Shown: positions 22,702 to 31,788 of the stretch, piece after piece | How the letters are laid out: every line of letters begins with the position of its first letter | How positions within the stretch are numbered: position 1 is the stretch's first letter | Virus record (IMG/VR): IMGVR_UViG_3300037486_000582 | Location: 1 to 64,000 of that record | Direction: 5' to 3' (one strand) | Source: a virus | Length of the DNA: 64,000 bases | Program-made: the position numbers and the translations under genes | The notes under the pieces: generated by a model | What the model saw: the letters and a program-made list of their open reading frames with translations, nothing else | Database searches by the model: none | Told to the model about the DNA's origin: nothing

Positions 22702-25359
22702 TCAGTCCTCCGCGAACCCCGGCGTCGGGGCACCGGCTGCTGCTGCTCCGCCGCGGGCGGCTCGTGCCGTCGCCCGTGCCAGCACCTCCCCGTCCACGAT
22801 GAGCTGGATCGGGCGGTTCCCCTCCGTCTGGTCCCGCTGGCGTAGTGCGCCGAGGAAGGCTGCGTTCTGGGATTGCATCGCCTGTGCAGCTTGGAGCATG
22901 GCGTTCTGTCCGCCACGCGCTTCCGGGCTGGCGCTGATGGTCGCCATCGCCGTCGGGGCCGGCTCTGCTGCTCGCGGCGCGGTGGCCTTCGCCTGCCTGG
23001 ATGCCTGCGACTGCGCCTGGCCCACCACCTGCGGTGTCGGGATGGACGGAATCGTCGTGATTCCGAGTCCGTTCCGCATGAACGGCGGAAGGGCTTGGAC
23101 CAACGAATTGACGCCGGCGATCATCGCGTTGAGCATGTTGAAGAACTGCCCGCGCGCCCAGTTCCACGAGGCGACGAAGATGAGCGCCGGGTTCTGGATC
23201 ACGAACATCATCCGGTCCCATCCCGCGTTCAGCTCGTTGAACAGCTGGATGCACCAGGTAATGGCGTGGACGAAGGCAATGATCCATCCAAGCGCGATCC
23301 GCAGGCCGGTCGCGATGAGCGGAACGACGATCATCGCGAACTCGCGCCAAGGCGAGACGCCAGTTCGCCCGGCGGTACCCGCCTGCTCCGCGAGCCCGAG
23401 CGCCGTGGTGAGCGCGTTGCCGAGCTCTCGGAAGGCGTTGACGAGGTCGTACCACACCGGGGCAAGGACGGCCGCCGCGATCCGTCCGTAGTGAAGCAAC
23501 CCCTGGAAGAACTGAACGACGCCGCGGACCACATCGATGAGGACGACCAGAGGACGCACGACCCACCTGCCAATGGAGTCCCCCATGTCACGGAAGCCGC
23601 GGCTCGGCGTGCGCGCGAGCTTGCCCAAGGGTTCCGCTGCTCCCATGAGCATTCGCCCCAGCGTACGGAAGGCTTCGACGAGCGCGTTGATGGCCGGGCG
23701 TGCCCGGACGAACCCCTCGGTGATGCCCGTGCGAAAGCCGACCGTGAACTGCTGCACGCGATGGCCGATGCGGTAGAGCCAGATGATGAGCTTCCGCAGC
23801 GTCGGGCTTGCGTCCAGCGACCTGTCCATCGCTTCCGTGAGCCCGCCGCGGGTGAACAGCATCCGGAGTCCGTCGATGCCGAGAGAGACCTGGCGAACGA
23901 AGTCGGTCCAGACGGCGCGGATGTTCCCGATGTTCCGTTGGAACAGCTGGAACAGCCCGTAGAAGGCGGCGGTGGCGGCAAGCGCCCCGGCGATCATCGG
24001 TGCCATGACGGCGACGAGGACGCCAATGACGCCCGCGAGCGTTTCGATGAACGGGATGACCAACGCGATGAGCAGCCCGAGCGTGGCAATCGCTCCGCCG
24101 CCCGTCAGGAGCCCGCCGAACGCGACGATCATCGTAGCCACACCGGTCTTCACGGCGTCGGGCATCGTGTTGAAGACCATGATCCATGCGTTGACGAACG
24201 CGACCACCAGCGAGACGAGCGGAGAGAAGACCCGGGCGAGCGGCTCGCCCATGACCACGGCGAGGGTGGCCATGGACCCACGGAGCAACGTGTTCTGACC
24301 GGCGAACGTGTTGAGCATCCTGTCCCGAAACTGGCCCGCCGCCCCGGCTGCGTTCTCCATCTGCTGGCGCAGCATGGTCACGGCTTCGCCGTTGCGGCGA
24401 ATGGCCCCGGTCGAGTCTCGGATGCCGGCCGCCAGCTGCGTCGAGATGCCCTGGAAGGCGGTCGTGCCGTACCTCCCGAACAGCTCCGTCGCCGCCGACG
24501 CGCGCTCCGCCTCCGACGTGTACCGCGTTCCGAGCGCCGTCTGCGTTTCCATGACGATGTCGAGGAACGGACGGAAGCGCCCCTGTGCGTCGGTCACGCT
24601 GACGCCCAGCTCCTGGAACGCCTCTCGGTTGTTCGCCATCTCCGTGAGAGCAGCGGACACCGACGACGACGCGACGGAGGCCTCGACGCCCGTGTTCCGC
24701 ACGAGTCCGATGGCCGGGAGCATCTCGTTGAGGCTCTGGTGTGCGAGCCCGGCGCCGCGGGAGATGTTGCCGAGAGCGAGTCCGAGGTCGGACGCCTGAA
24801 GTGCGGTGGAGTTCGAGATGGCCAGCAACCTGTCGGTGACCGACGCGGCTTCGGAGGCATCGAGCGAGAAGACGCGCATCGCTGCTCCGAGCGTGCCGGA
24901 CGCTTCTTCGACGGAGATCGCCCCGCCGGCCGCTAGGTCGAGCGCTCCGCCGAGCGCGCTCATCGACTCCTGTGCCGTGTAGCCGAGGGTGGCCAGGTTG
25001 AACAGACCTTCGACTGCCTGGTCCGGGGTGAACTGCGTGGCGATACCCGCCTCGATTGCGCGGTTCCGTAGCTGAGCGAGTTCTTCGGCCGTTGCATTCG
25101 ACGCGCCGGCGACGCGCGAGATGCCCTGTGAGAAGGCGGCACTGGACTGCGCCATGTCCCAAGCACCGCGGAGCAGCCCGAGCCCGGACACCATCGTCGC
25201 AGTGCTGGCGCCGACGGCGACCATCCCCACCTGCATGACCCGGCTCGCCATCCGCGCCCGAGCAGCCTGCCGGTCGAACGCGGTGCCAACCCTGGCCATG
25301 GTCGCCGACGCTTGGTCGCGTGCGGTGAAGATGAAGCCGAGTCCGAGGTTGTTCAGCAT
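22702..25359 (-). CDS. Tape measure protein (TP901-type)
   Basis: 885 residues. N-terminus VGTAFDRQAARARMASRVMQ, then the TP901 core: SSAAFSQGISRVAGASNATAEELAQL, TQFTPDQAVEGLFNLATLGYTAQESMSALGGALDLAAGG, LALGNISRGAGLAHQSLNEMLPAIG. Hydrophobic segments at about 345-480 (MATLAVVMGEPLARVF.., MIVAFGGLLTGGGAIATLGLLIALVIPF) could act in DNA ejection. The C-terminus is Ala/Gln-rich. Length sets tail length; 885 residues would predict a tail of roughly 130 nm at the usual 1.5 angstrom per residue, a generic estimate. GAGGAGAGG precedes the ATG. Confidence 0.9.
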   Translation of the reverse strand: MLNNLGLGFIFTARDQASATMARVGTAFDRQAARARMASRVMQVGMVAVGASTATMVSGLGLLRGAWDMAQSSAAFSQGISRVAGASNATAEELAQLRNRAIEAGIATQFTPDQAVEGLFNLATLGYTAQESMSALGGALDLAAGGAISVEEASGTLGAAMRVFSLDASEAASVTDRLLAISNSTALQASDLGLALGNISRGAGLAHQSLNEMLPAIGLVRNTGVEASVASSSVSAALTEMANNREAFQELGVSVTDAQGRFRPFLDIVMETQTALGTRYTSEAERASAATELFGRYGTTAFQGISTQLAAGIRDSTGAIRRNGEAVTMLRQQMENAAGAAGQFRDRMLNTFAGQNTLLRGSMATLAVVMGEPLARVFSPLVSLVVAFVNAWIMVFNTMPDAVKTGVATMIVAFGGLLTGGGAIATLGLLIALVIPFIETLAGVIGVLVAVMAPMIAGALAATAAFYGLFQLFQRNIGNIRAVWTDFVRQVSLGIDGLRMLFTRGGLTEAMDRSLDASPTLRKLIIWLYRIGHRVQQFTVGFRTGITEGFVRARPAINALVEAFRTLGRMLMGAAEPLGKLARTPSRGFRDMGDSIGRWVVRPLVVLIDVVRGVVQFFQGLLHYGRIAAAVLAPVWYDLVNAFRELGNALTTALGLAEQAGTAGRTGVSPWREFAMIVVPLIATGLRIALGWIIAFVHAITWCIQLFNELNAGWDRMMFVIQNPALIFVASWNWARGQFFNMLNAMIAGVNSLVQALPPFMRNGLGITTIPSIPTPQVVGQAQSQASRQAKATAPRAAEPAPTAMATISASPEARGGQNAMLQAAQAMQSQNAAFLGALRQRDQTEGNRPIQLIVDGEVLARATARAARGGAAAAGAPTPGFAED

Positions 25360-25387
25360 GGCCTCTCCTCACGCCCGGCCCGCCTTG

Positions 25388-25410
25388 GCCTCTGGCGCGT
25401 CGCCAGAGGC
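25388..25410. other. Strong hairpin in tape measure leader
   Basis: Perfect 10-bp stem GCCTCTGGCG / CGCCAGAGGC with a 3-nt loop in the 182-bp gap (25360-25541) between the tail chaperone and tape measure. A weaker GGCCC-GA-GGGCC hairpin follows at 25434-25445. No U-tract, so attenuation or mRNA processing is more likely than classic termination. I see no gene in the gap. Confidence 0.45.
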
Positions 25411-25538
25411 TCGCTTTCCAGGGACGGCCCACCGGCCCGAGGGCCAGCCTCCGGCCCGCTGCGCACGAAGGCTGACGTCGCCCCGCCCCGGCGCTCGGTC
25501 AGTGGCTCGAACGTCTGCCCAGGGTACGTCACCTGGTC

Positions 25539-25548
25539 AGTCTACCGC
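25539..25548 (-). promoter_or_regulatory. Late-promoter-like GCGGTAGACT
   Basis: Overlaps the TAG stop of the frameshifted chaperone product and lies 180 nt upstream of the tape-measure ATG. Same decamer as at 19028-19037. Confidence 0.35.
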
Positions 25549-26569
25549 TTCTTGGATGCCCGCTCCACAGCCCGGCGCTCGGCTGCTCGCTGTTCTTCCA
25601 GCCACTCGACGTGGGAGATCGCCTCGCCCATCCCCATCCGCAGGAAGTCGGCATGGGTGAACATGAAGCCGCCGCCGCCATCCGGGTGGTAGCAGAGCGC
25701 CCGACACAGGGCGCGCAGCTCCTCCTCCGTGATGAGCGGGAACAGACCCCAGAAGACCCCGGGCGCAGCCGCTACGACTTCGCCTTCTCCACGGCCGCCC
25801 GCCCGCCCGTCCCGGACTCCATCCGCTTCCTCCGCCGCGGAGTCGCCTTCTTGGGAGCGAACATCCGCGAGAGGTCCAAAGGGAGGTCGACCTCCCACTC
25901 GACTGTGCAGCTTGGGCAGTAAACGTCGAAGCCGGTGTCGATCCCGCCGTCGTGAGCGTCCATCGCGTCCACGAGCGTCTGGACGTCGCCCATGCTCATG
26001 TCCGAGAACCACGCACCGAGCGCCTTCGGGTCGACCCCGGACACGTCGAGGACGCGCTGGCGGAGCATGGCGACGACCAGGTCGCCCTCTCCCAGCCTGA
26101 CCTCCTTGACGGCCTTCACCTGGTCAGCCCCGTTCGCCAGCTTGAACCCGACTACCGTGCCGCCGGGGAGCACACACTCGAATCGGTTCCTCCCGGCGGC
26201 GATGGCAGCCCGGCTCGTGTCGGGAAGCCGGCGGAAAGGCAGCTCGAGCAGCGGCAAGTCCCACACGAAGCGGTGGCCGCACTCCGGGCACCGAAGCTCC
26301 AGCTCCTCCGTCTCGCCGTAGGTGGCGATGCGGATCATGAGCAGCGCCCAGATGCGGTCGCAGACCAGGACGTTCGACCATTCCGGGCCGGTCGCGGCGA
26401 AGTGGTAGGGACCGGCCTCGCTCGTCTCGGTCCAGCACCGTTGAAGGATGCGGTCGGCGGCACGGCCGCTCCTGACCGCCCGACCATCGGCAAGAACTCC
26501 GGCGTCCTCGGCGCGAAGGTGTGTGACCCGGCCGGAGAGCCCGGACGGGCATTCGCAGAGTCGTTCCAT
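25542..26569 (-). CDS. Tail assembly chaperone, long form by -1 frameshift
   Basis: Predicted 342-residue fusion. The zero frame encodes 231 residues to CCCTTTG (25877-25883), then -1 slippage enters a frame open to 25542 and adds 111 residues. That extension has no ATG/GTG/TTG start of its own before residue 72 of it and reads PLITEEELRALCRALCYHPDGG ... MGEAISHVEWLEEQRAAERR. A long/short pair from a -1 shift, directly upstream of the tape measure, is a hallmark of long-tailed phages. The short form ends at 25772. The heptamer is in the correct phase (C CCT TTG). A small CTCCG-CCG-CGGAG hairpin lies about 35 nt downstream. Confidence 0.7.
25772..26569 (-). CDS. Tail assembly chaperone, short form
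   Basis: 265 residues, AAGGGGAAGGA ribosome site before ATG. Contains two Cys pairs: LRCPECGHRF (about 93-102) and VYCPSCTVEW (about 214-223), a possible zinc ribbon, and a helical middle (ALLMIRIATYGETEELEL, VVAMLRQRVLDVSGVDPKALGAWF). It ends in a basic tail (KKATPRRRKR). Position between tail tube and tape measure identifies the role: it binds the tape measure during tail assembly. Homology to T4-like or P2-like chaperones is not obvious by sequence. Confidence 0.7.
   Translation of the reverse strand: MERLCECPSGLSGRVTHLRAEDAGVLADGRAVRSGRAADRILQRCWTETSEAGPYHFAATGPEWSNVLVCDRIWALLMIRIATYGETEELELRCPECGHRFVWDLPLLELPFRRLPDTSRAAIAAGRNRFECVLPGGTVVGFKLANGADQVKAVKEVRLGEGDLVVAMLRQRVLDVSGVDPKALGAWFSDMSMGDVQTLVDAMDAHDGGIDTGFDVYCPSCTVEWEVDLPLDLSRMFAPKKATPRRRKRMESGTGGRAAVEKAKS
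25877..25883 (-). other. Slippery heptamer CCCTTTG for -1 frameshift
   Basis: X XXY YYZ in the zero frame of the tail chaperone gene (codons CCT TTG preceded by C). Re-pairing gives CCC TTT, after which the -1 frame is open for 111 codons. Confidence 0.7.
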
Positions 26570-26588
26570 CGTGTCCTTCCCCTTGCTA

Positions 26589-26605
26589 CGCGGGCTCTAC
26601 CCGCG
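26589..26605. other. Hairpin between tail tube and chaperone genes
   Basis: CGCGGG-(5 nt)-CCCGCG, 6-bp perfect stem in the 80-bp gap. No T-run follows; it may reduce read-through from the highly expressed tube gene. A TACCCT box lies at 26612-26617. Confidence 0.4.
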
Positions 26606-26649
26606 CAGCCGAGGGTAGCACAGGGAACGCTGGAGGTGGAAGTTCGGCC

Positions 26650-27126
26650 CTACGCCTGGATGAGCTCCGGGAAGTCGTAGACCAGCACGCAGGTTTCGAT
26701 GACGTTCTCGTCCGCCTCGTTATCCCACGCGCCCGCGACGAACCGTTTGATCCATGCGTTGTGCAGACGCCAGCGCCGGAGGACGGTGTTGTCCCGGTCG
26801 TACTGGACCACGTCGATCATCCGCTTGTAGCGGGCGTCGACCTCCCCGCCGTTCGCCGCGATGTTGGCCACCTGGAGCAGCCAGTCGTACAGGTCGCGGT
26901 CCATCGTCGCGCCGCGTTCCAGCGTCACGTCATCGACGGTCGCCAGCCCCGGCGACTTGTCGGGGATGAGCACGCCGCCCTCGCGGTGTTCGACCGTCGC
27001 CAGCTCGATCGCGATATCGCTGCACGTGCGGAACGCTGCGCTCCCGAGCCCGTCCACCTCCACGCGGAACTTGAACCGCTTGTGGAAGGAACGGGGCGTG
27101 CCGATGATCCCTGGGATCGCTGCCAT
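26650..27126 (-). CDS. Major tail tube protein
   Basis: 158 residues, GGAGG upstream. FHKRFKFRVEVDGLGSAAFRTCSDIAIELATVEHREGG ... KSPGLATVDDVTLERGATMDRDLYDWLLQV ... RRWRLHNAWIKRFVAGAWD is the gp19/CIS-tube (Afp1-like, TIGR02241) pattern. It polymerises into the inner tube inside the sheath encoded upstream. The start codon region contains the ATCCCTGGGAT palindrome (27107-27117; residues IPGI). Confidence 0.9.
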   Translation of the reverse strand: MAAIPGIIGTPRSFHKRFKFRVEVDGLGSAAFRTCSDIAIELATVEHREGGVLIPDKSPGLATVDDVTLERGATMDRDLYDWLLQVANIAANGGEVDARYKRMIDVVQYDRDNTVLRRWRLHNAWIKRFVAGAWDNEADENVIETCVLVYDFPELIQA

Positions 27127-27143
27127 AGTTCAGCCTCCTCGAG

Positions 27144-29384
27144 CTACGCGCCCGCCGCCTGCAGCTCCGTCTCCAGCTCCCGGGTGTCCTGGGAGAACCG
27201 AAGGATGACGAAGTCCACGGGCTTGTTCGTGGCCAACCCGATCCGCGCGTGCAGCTTGCGCGCAAACTGCTCGCTCGGCGGGTTGATGCCGTCGCCCACG
27301 TCCACGAAGAAGGACGTCGCCGGGGTCGCGCCTCGGAACGCGCCCTGCTTGAACTGAATGAGCAGGAACGCCGTGATGGCGCGGTCCACGCGACGACGAA
27401 GCTCCGCCGTGTTGTTGGAGTGGCGCGCGAACTGGAGCCCGCCCTTCAGGGACTGCTGGATGTAGATGACGCCTCGCCGCTCGGCGACGCTCGGGAAGTT
27501 GCTGTCCCCGCGCAGCGTCTTCGTGCCGTCGATGAAGAGGGGCAGGCCGGGTCCCGTCGTGAGCGGGTTGATGCGCTTCGGGTACACGATGTCCCGCACC
27601 GCCTCCTGCTTCACGGTGTCCGTCTCGAACCCGACGACCCCGCGCAGAACTCCGCGTTCGACGCCAGCCGGCGGCTGGTAGATGCCGCCCGGGCGGCTGC
27701 CGTCGGTCCGGGCGAAGACGCCCGCGATGTGCCCGGAAGGCGGGACCACGATGCTGTCCACGTCGCCGAAGACGGGCACGCTCGGGTTGACGACCTTGAT
27801 CTGCGGCCAGTAGATGGCCGCGTACTCCGTCAGGTTGAGCAGCCCGGCCGTGACCTCGACGTAGTCGACGATCTCGTCCCTGTCCAGCCCTGCCGGCGGG
27901 TCGATGATGGCGAACGCCTGGCCGTCCCGCGTGTCCTCGCAGTACGTGACCATGGCGTTGTGGACGGCGGAGGTGGGCTGGTCCGGGATCGCGAGCAGCG
28001 CGAGGTCCAACGACTGGTCGAGCACGCGCAGCCCGGTCGGCCCGGCGCTCGACCCGATGAAGTCGTTGTCCACGAGCCCGACCAGGCCATCGTTCCCACC
28101 GACGAGGCTGGAGTACGTGCCGTTCGCCGGCCGCCGCTCGGTCGGGGTACCGCCCGCGCTCTCGTCGGTGACGGCGAGGAGCAGGCTGCCCGTGTTCACG
28201 TTGTTGAGCAACGTCTCGACGTACCGCTCTCCGGCCGTGTCCATCGTCAGGTTCGGCCAGACCTCCACGACGACCCCGGCGTCGAGGAGCTTCAGGTTGA
28301 ACTCCGACACCACGCCGCTCGTCGCCGCCGCGATGACGACCGAGAGGTCGTCCGTGTACGTGCCGTCGTACTTCCCGGTCACGGTCAGCGTGTCCTGAGC
28401 AGCCCCGCTCGTGCCCGAGTGGGTGGCGTTGTCGAGCCCGAGCTCGTCGTCCGCCGTGGACGCCGCGGTCACGGCGACGGAGAACGAAGCACCTGCCGTG
28501 TTCCGCGTGATGCGCGCCGCCCCGCCGTCGTTCGTGACGGTGACGCCGACCACCGCAGCCTCGACGATTGTCTTCACCTCGGCGACGGCCACCGCGTTGA
28601 TGTCGGCGACGTTGCCCGTGCCGGTGGCCGACAGGCCGGTGAAGCCGAGCGCCGCGCAGGCCGTCCCGCCAAACGTGTCGAGGTCGGAGTCGGTGCCGTA
28701 GGTGTCGCTCTTGATGACGACCGCTCCGGCGACCGCTGTGACCTCGACGCCCGTGCACTCCGCGTTGATGACCGCAGCGACCTCGGCTGCCGTGGCCGCC
28801 GCGATGTTGACGAACTCGGCCGTGTTGAAGATGGCCGTCCTGATCGCCCCGCTGTCGACGCGGAAGGTGAGCGCCTGTCCGTCGACCAGCGCGAACGGTT
28901 GCGTTGACGCCCCGGTCACGCTCGCCTGCGTGGCGTTGAACGTGGCGGTCAGCGGCCCGGCTCCGTCCACGGACACGAGCAACGTGTCGCCCGGCGCCAG
29001 GTCGAACGGGCCGACGACCGTTCCCAGCACGGTTCCCTGCGTCGGAGCCCCGGCCGCTGTCTGGATCGTCTCCTCGCCGGCCGCCGAGGTCTTGCTCGCT
29101 GGGGTGTTGATGTCCGTGTAGTGGACGGTCCGCACGAAGTCGAGCACCTGCCCTCCGTTCAGGTAGAACCCCTGGACGGAGTGGTAGGCATCGCCGTTGG
29201 CGATGGCGCCACCGAACACGTCGAACCACTCGTTGAAGCTCGTGCTTCGCACGCGCTCGCCGACCGGCCCGCGCTCGGTGATGCCGACCATCCCGAGGAC
29301 GTTCGTCGGGACGCCCTGAATCTGAGGAACGCGAGCTTCTTCCTCGACGATGATGACCTTGCTCGCGAGCAGCTCCTTGCTCAT
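27144..29384 (-). CDS. Tail sheath protein with large inserted beta domains
   Basis: 746 residues, GGAGG upstream. N-terminus VPTNVLGMVGITERGPVGE and C-terminal half (VERGVLRGVVGFETDTVKQEAVRDIVYPKRINPL, GLPLFIDGTKTL, RRGVIYIQQSLKGGLQFA, NNTAELRRRVDRAITAFLLIQFKQGAFRG, PPSEQFARKLHARIGLATNKPVDFVILRFSQD) are diagnostic of contractile sheath. Residues about 105-340 form an insertion with two or more beta modules; the one at about 158-252 (QPFALVDGQALTFRVDSG ... ATAAEVAAVIN ... GGTACAALGFTG) recurs in tail protein I. Typical sheaths are 350-650 residues, so the insert likely projects from the tail surface. Confidence 0.92.
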   Translation of the reverse strand: MSKELLASKVIIVEEEARVPQIQGVPTNVLGMVGITERGPVGERVRSTSFNEWFDVFGGAIANGDAYHSVQGFYLNGGQVLDFVRTVHYTDINTPASKTSAAGEETIQTAAGAPTQGTVLGTVVGPFDLAPGDTLLVSVDGAGPLTATFNATQASVTGASTQPFALVDGQALTFRVDSGAIRTAIFNTAEFVNIAAATAAEVAAVINAECTGVEVTAVAGAVVIKSDTYGTDSDLDTFGGTACAALGFTGLSATGTGNVADINAVAVAEVKTIVEAAVVGVTVTNDGGAARITRNTAGASFSVAVTAASTADDELGLDNATHSGTSGAAQDTLTVTGKYDGTYTDDLSVVIAAATSGVVSEFNLKLLDAGVVVEVWPNLTMDTAGERYVETLLNNVNTGSLLLAVTDESAGGTPTERRPANGTYSSLVGGNDGLVGLVDNDFIGSSAGPTGLRVLDQSLDLALLAIPDQPTSAVHNAMVTYCEDTRDGQAFAIIDPPAGLDRDEIVDYVEVTAGLLNLTEYAAIYWPQIKVVNPSVPVFGDVDSIVVPPSGHIAGVFARTDGSRPGGIYQPPAGVERGVLRGVVGFETDTVKQEAVRDIVYPKRINPLTTGPGLPLFIDGTKTLRGDSNFPSVAERRGVIYIQQSLKGGLQFARHSNNTAELRRRVDRAITAFLLIQFKQGAFRGATPATSFFVDVGDGINPPSEQFARKLHARIGLATNKPVDFVILRFSQDTRELETELQAAGA

Positions 29385-29386
29385 GG

Positions 29387-29734
29387 TCAGGCCTCCTCGC
29401 CCTTACGCCGCGCGCCGTTCTTGACCTTCGGCTTGGCGGAGGGCTGCTCGGTGGCGCGGACGAGCTCGAGGTCGCCGCGCGCCTTGGCCCGCTTCACGTC
29501 CGGCACAGCCGCGATCTGATCCGGAAGATCTTCGACTCGGCCGCCGGCCGGCAGCGAGATGGACCCGATGAGCGCCTTGTTGGCCTCTCGGATGCCGACC
29601 GCCCCGGTGCGCGGGTTGAGGTCGTGGATTCGGATGACCCGCCGCTGGAACCCGAAGCGTTTCCGCATGAACTCCGGGTGTGCCAGCTGGAGGACCAACC
29701 GACGGCGCGACCTGTTGATTAGGGTCGTTGACAT
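29387..29734 (-). CDS. Small basic head-tail region protein
   Basis: 115 residues from ATG at 29734 (TGATG overlap with the upstream stop). Basic, with RSRRRLVLQLAHPEFMRKRFGFQRRVIRIHDLNPRTGAVG and an Lys-rich C-terminus. No family recognised. It sits directly ahead of the sheath gene. Confidence 0.6.
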   Translation of the reverse strand: MSTTLINRSRRRLVLQLAHPEFMRKRFGFQRRVIRIHDLNPRTGAVGIREANKALIGSISLPAGGRVEDLPDQIAAVPDVKRAKARGDLELVRATEQPSAKPKVKNGARRKGEEA

Positions 29735-31011
29735 CAGCAATCACCTCCCGGGCTCGGCCCCTCGTCGTAGGTCTCGCCCAGCTGTTCCACGACTACTGTC
29801 GCCCCAACGACAGCGAGGCCTTCTTGCACATCCTCGACTGTCTGCGTCAGGTCGGCCCCGAGGCTCCCGGCGAACCCGGCCATGTCCTCGATGTCGAACC
29901 CTCGGATGATGACTGTACCGCTGAACGACCTCAAATTCGAGATGTTCGTTCCGGCAGCCGTCGCGAAGTTGCCGTTCGGCGCGAAGTCGAACTCGTACCG
30001 CACGCGTCCGCGCGCCGGATCGGCCGGGTCGCGGTCCAGGTAGATGTAGGGGTTCATGTCCACGAACTGCGTGGACAGCGCCATCAGGTTGAGCAGCTCG
30101 ACGTGGCTGTCGCTGACGCCGGTGACGGCGAAGGTCAGGTCGACCGTGTACGGAGCCGTGTAGAGCAGGACCTCGCCGTCCGGGAGCACGGCTTCCTTGG
30201 TCCCGTTCTCGGAGAAGAAGCGGTTCTCCGCCATGTCCGGTCCGGTGAGCGCGATGCCGGGGAGCGTAGCCAGGTCGGTGACGTTCAGCCCGTCGCCGGT
30301 CTCCGAATCGTACTCGGTGTGGACGCTCAAGACGGTGTTCGGCAACACCTGCCGGCGCCACTCCCGAATGAACTGGCGGACGAGCCTGGTCAGATGAGCT
30401 TCGTCGGCAAGCTGGACCCGCCGGTAGGTGAAGGCGCGCGGAACGGTGACGGACTCGCCGGGGATCGGAACGCCACTGTCGTCCACATTGCGGACGGTCA
30501 GGTCCACCACCCCTTCACCGTGCGCCTTCGACTCGACGACGGCCCCGGCCGACGGCCCCTCTGCTACCAGGACGTCGCCAGCGGCCAGGGTCAACACGGA
30601 CGGCGTGACCAGGGCGACGGTGTACTCGCCGTCGTTGGACGCGGACCGGGCGACCCGGACGAGCTGCCCGGTGCGGAAGCCGTCGCTGCTCCAGCTACCG
30701 ACAGACCGCGTGATGGTCCCGGGCGGCCCGACGACGAAGGTCAGGTTCGGCCCGCCCTGCACGCGGACGACTCCGCCAGAGAGCGGACTCGGCGGAGCGC
30801 CCACGAGCAGCCTGTTGGTCTTCAGCACGCGGACGTTCAGCCCGAGCGTCGTGTCGAACAGCACCTCCACGGTCGGCGCGGCAACTGGCGTGACCCCGGT
30901 CGGGTTCTCCACGACAGACTTCATGCGGAACCCGTCCCCGTAGACCTGGACCAGCATCCGGCCTCCGACTGGAGCCCGAGCAGGAACGACGTTCACGACG
31001 GAAGGGACCAC
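29734..31011 (-). CDS. IPT/TIG-domain tail terminator-region protein
   Basis: 425 residues, GTG start without a Shine-Dalgarno; TAGACT lies exactly 6 nt upstream (31018-31023), again fitting a leaderless mRNA. N-terminus SVVNVVPARAPVGGRMLVQVYGDGFR is an IPT/TIG fold. The middle has RLVRQFIREWRRQVLPNTV and ETGDGLNVTDLATLPGIALTGPDMAENRFF. The C-terminal part (TVDLTFAVTGVSDSHVELLNLMALSTQFVD.., RYEFDF) resembles proteins encoded next to sheath genes in long contractile phages. It may connect neck and sheath. Function inferred from position only. Confidence 0.6.
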   Translation of the reverse strand: MVPSVVNVVPARAPVGGRMLVQVYGDGFRMKSVVENPTGVTPVAAPTVEVLFDTTLGLNVRVLKTNRLLVGAPPSPLSGGVVRVQGGPNLTFVVGPPGTITRSVGSWSSDGFRTGQLVRVARSASNDGEYTVALVTPSVLTLAAGDVLVAEGPSAGAVVESKAHGEGVVDLTVRNVDDSGVPIPGESVTVPRAFTYRRVQLADEAHLTRLVRQFIREWRRQVLPNTVLSVHTEYDSETGDGLNVTDLATLPGIALTGPDMAENRFFSENGTKEAVLPDGEVLLYTAPYTVDLTFAVTGVSDSHVELLNLMALSTQFVDMNPYIYLDRDPADPARGRVRYEFDFAPNGNFATAAGTNISNLRSFSGTVIIRGFDIEDMAGFAGSLGADLTQTVEDVQEGLAVVGATVVVEQLGETYDEGPSPGGDC

Positions 31012-31017
31012 GAGGCG

Positions 31018-31027
31018 AGTCTACCAG
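31018..31027 (-). promoter_or_regulatory. CTGGTAGACT box, leaderless start
   Basis: TAGACT followed by 6 nt and GTG. In a 39-bp gap. Confidence 0.45.
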
Positions 31028-31050
31028 ACGAGGCGACCAACGTCCTAGAG

Positions 31051-31788
31051 CTACCCGCCGAGGCTTCCAAGCGGCCCGCCGCCGCCGGACGATGTGATCC
31101 GTGCAAAGGTCGGCATTCCGAAGTCTCTTCCGAGCATGACGGCGACCCGCTGCATAATGGCTGCTCCGGCCTTCTCCCCACCCGGCCCATACAGCGCGTC
31201 GAACGTCGGCTGCATGAACGGCCGGGCAGGGATGACGATGACCAGGATGGCGCCGATGCGGAAGGCGGGTTGCGCCCCGCCGCCACCACTCCGCCGCGCC
31301 GTTGTCCCGCTGAAGCGCCCCTTCGCGTCCCGCGGCGGGCCAGCCACGCGCACCGCCCGAAGGAACGTGCGAAACCAGTGGAACATCGCCTGCGTGATCC
31401 GCATGGTGATGCGGCCGCCCTTCTCGTGCAGCTCGGCAATGTTCGCCAGAGGCTTGCCTCCCTTGCTTCGTGCCGTCCGGTGCACGCCGACGAAGAAGGT
31501 CATGTCGTCGAGCCGGTGTACGGCGATGCTCTGGAACATGGACCCGGTGTCGATGAGCGCCTTCGACGACTTCTTCTTCAGGATCGTGAGCGGGTGCAAC
31601 GGGGTGAACGCCTGCCCGCCCGGCGCCTGCTTGCGGATGCCCTGGACGACCTCGCGGCGGAACGCCTGTGCCTCCTGCGCGACGGCCCGCTGGAACGCCC
31701 GGTGCATGAGCAGCCCGCTCCTGTACTTCCGCGCCAGGACGTGCGCCTTCTCCCAGTCGCCGACGAGCCGGAGCTGAGGAACGCCCAT
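31051..31788 (-). CDS. Virion morphogenesis / tail completion protein (gpG/gpS-like)
   Basis: 245 residues. FRREVVQGIRKQAPGG.., LTILKKKSSKALIDTGSMFQSIAVH and a later PARPFMQPTFDAL are hallmarks of Mu gpG/P2 gpS-type virion morphogenesis proteins (HK97 gp10-like): a DTG followed by a strand, and a C-terminal PARPF. It overlaps the preceding stop by TGATG. It completes tail-tube ends before joining heads. Confidence 0.75.
   Translation of the reverse strand: MGVPQLRLVGDWEKAHVLARKYRSGLLMHRAFQRAVAQEAQAFRREVVQGIRKQAPGGQAFTPLHPLTILKKKSSKALIDTGSMFQSIAVHRLDDMTFFVGVHRTARSKGGKPLANIAELHEKGGRITMRITQAMFHWFRTFLRAVRVAGPPRDAKGRFSGTTARRSGGGGAQPAFRIGAILVIVIPARPFMQPTFDALYGPGGEKAGAAIMQRVAVMLGRDFGMPTFARITSSGGGGPLGSLGG

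Noticed and set aside
25801-25815. GGGCGGGCGGGC run as the frameshift site
   Set aside because: It does not form an X XXY YYZ heptamer in the zero frame; CCCTTTG at 25877-25883 does and is in the right phase.
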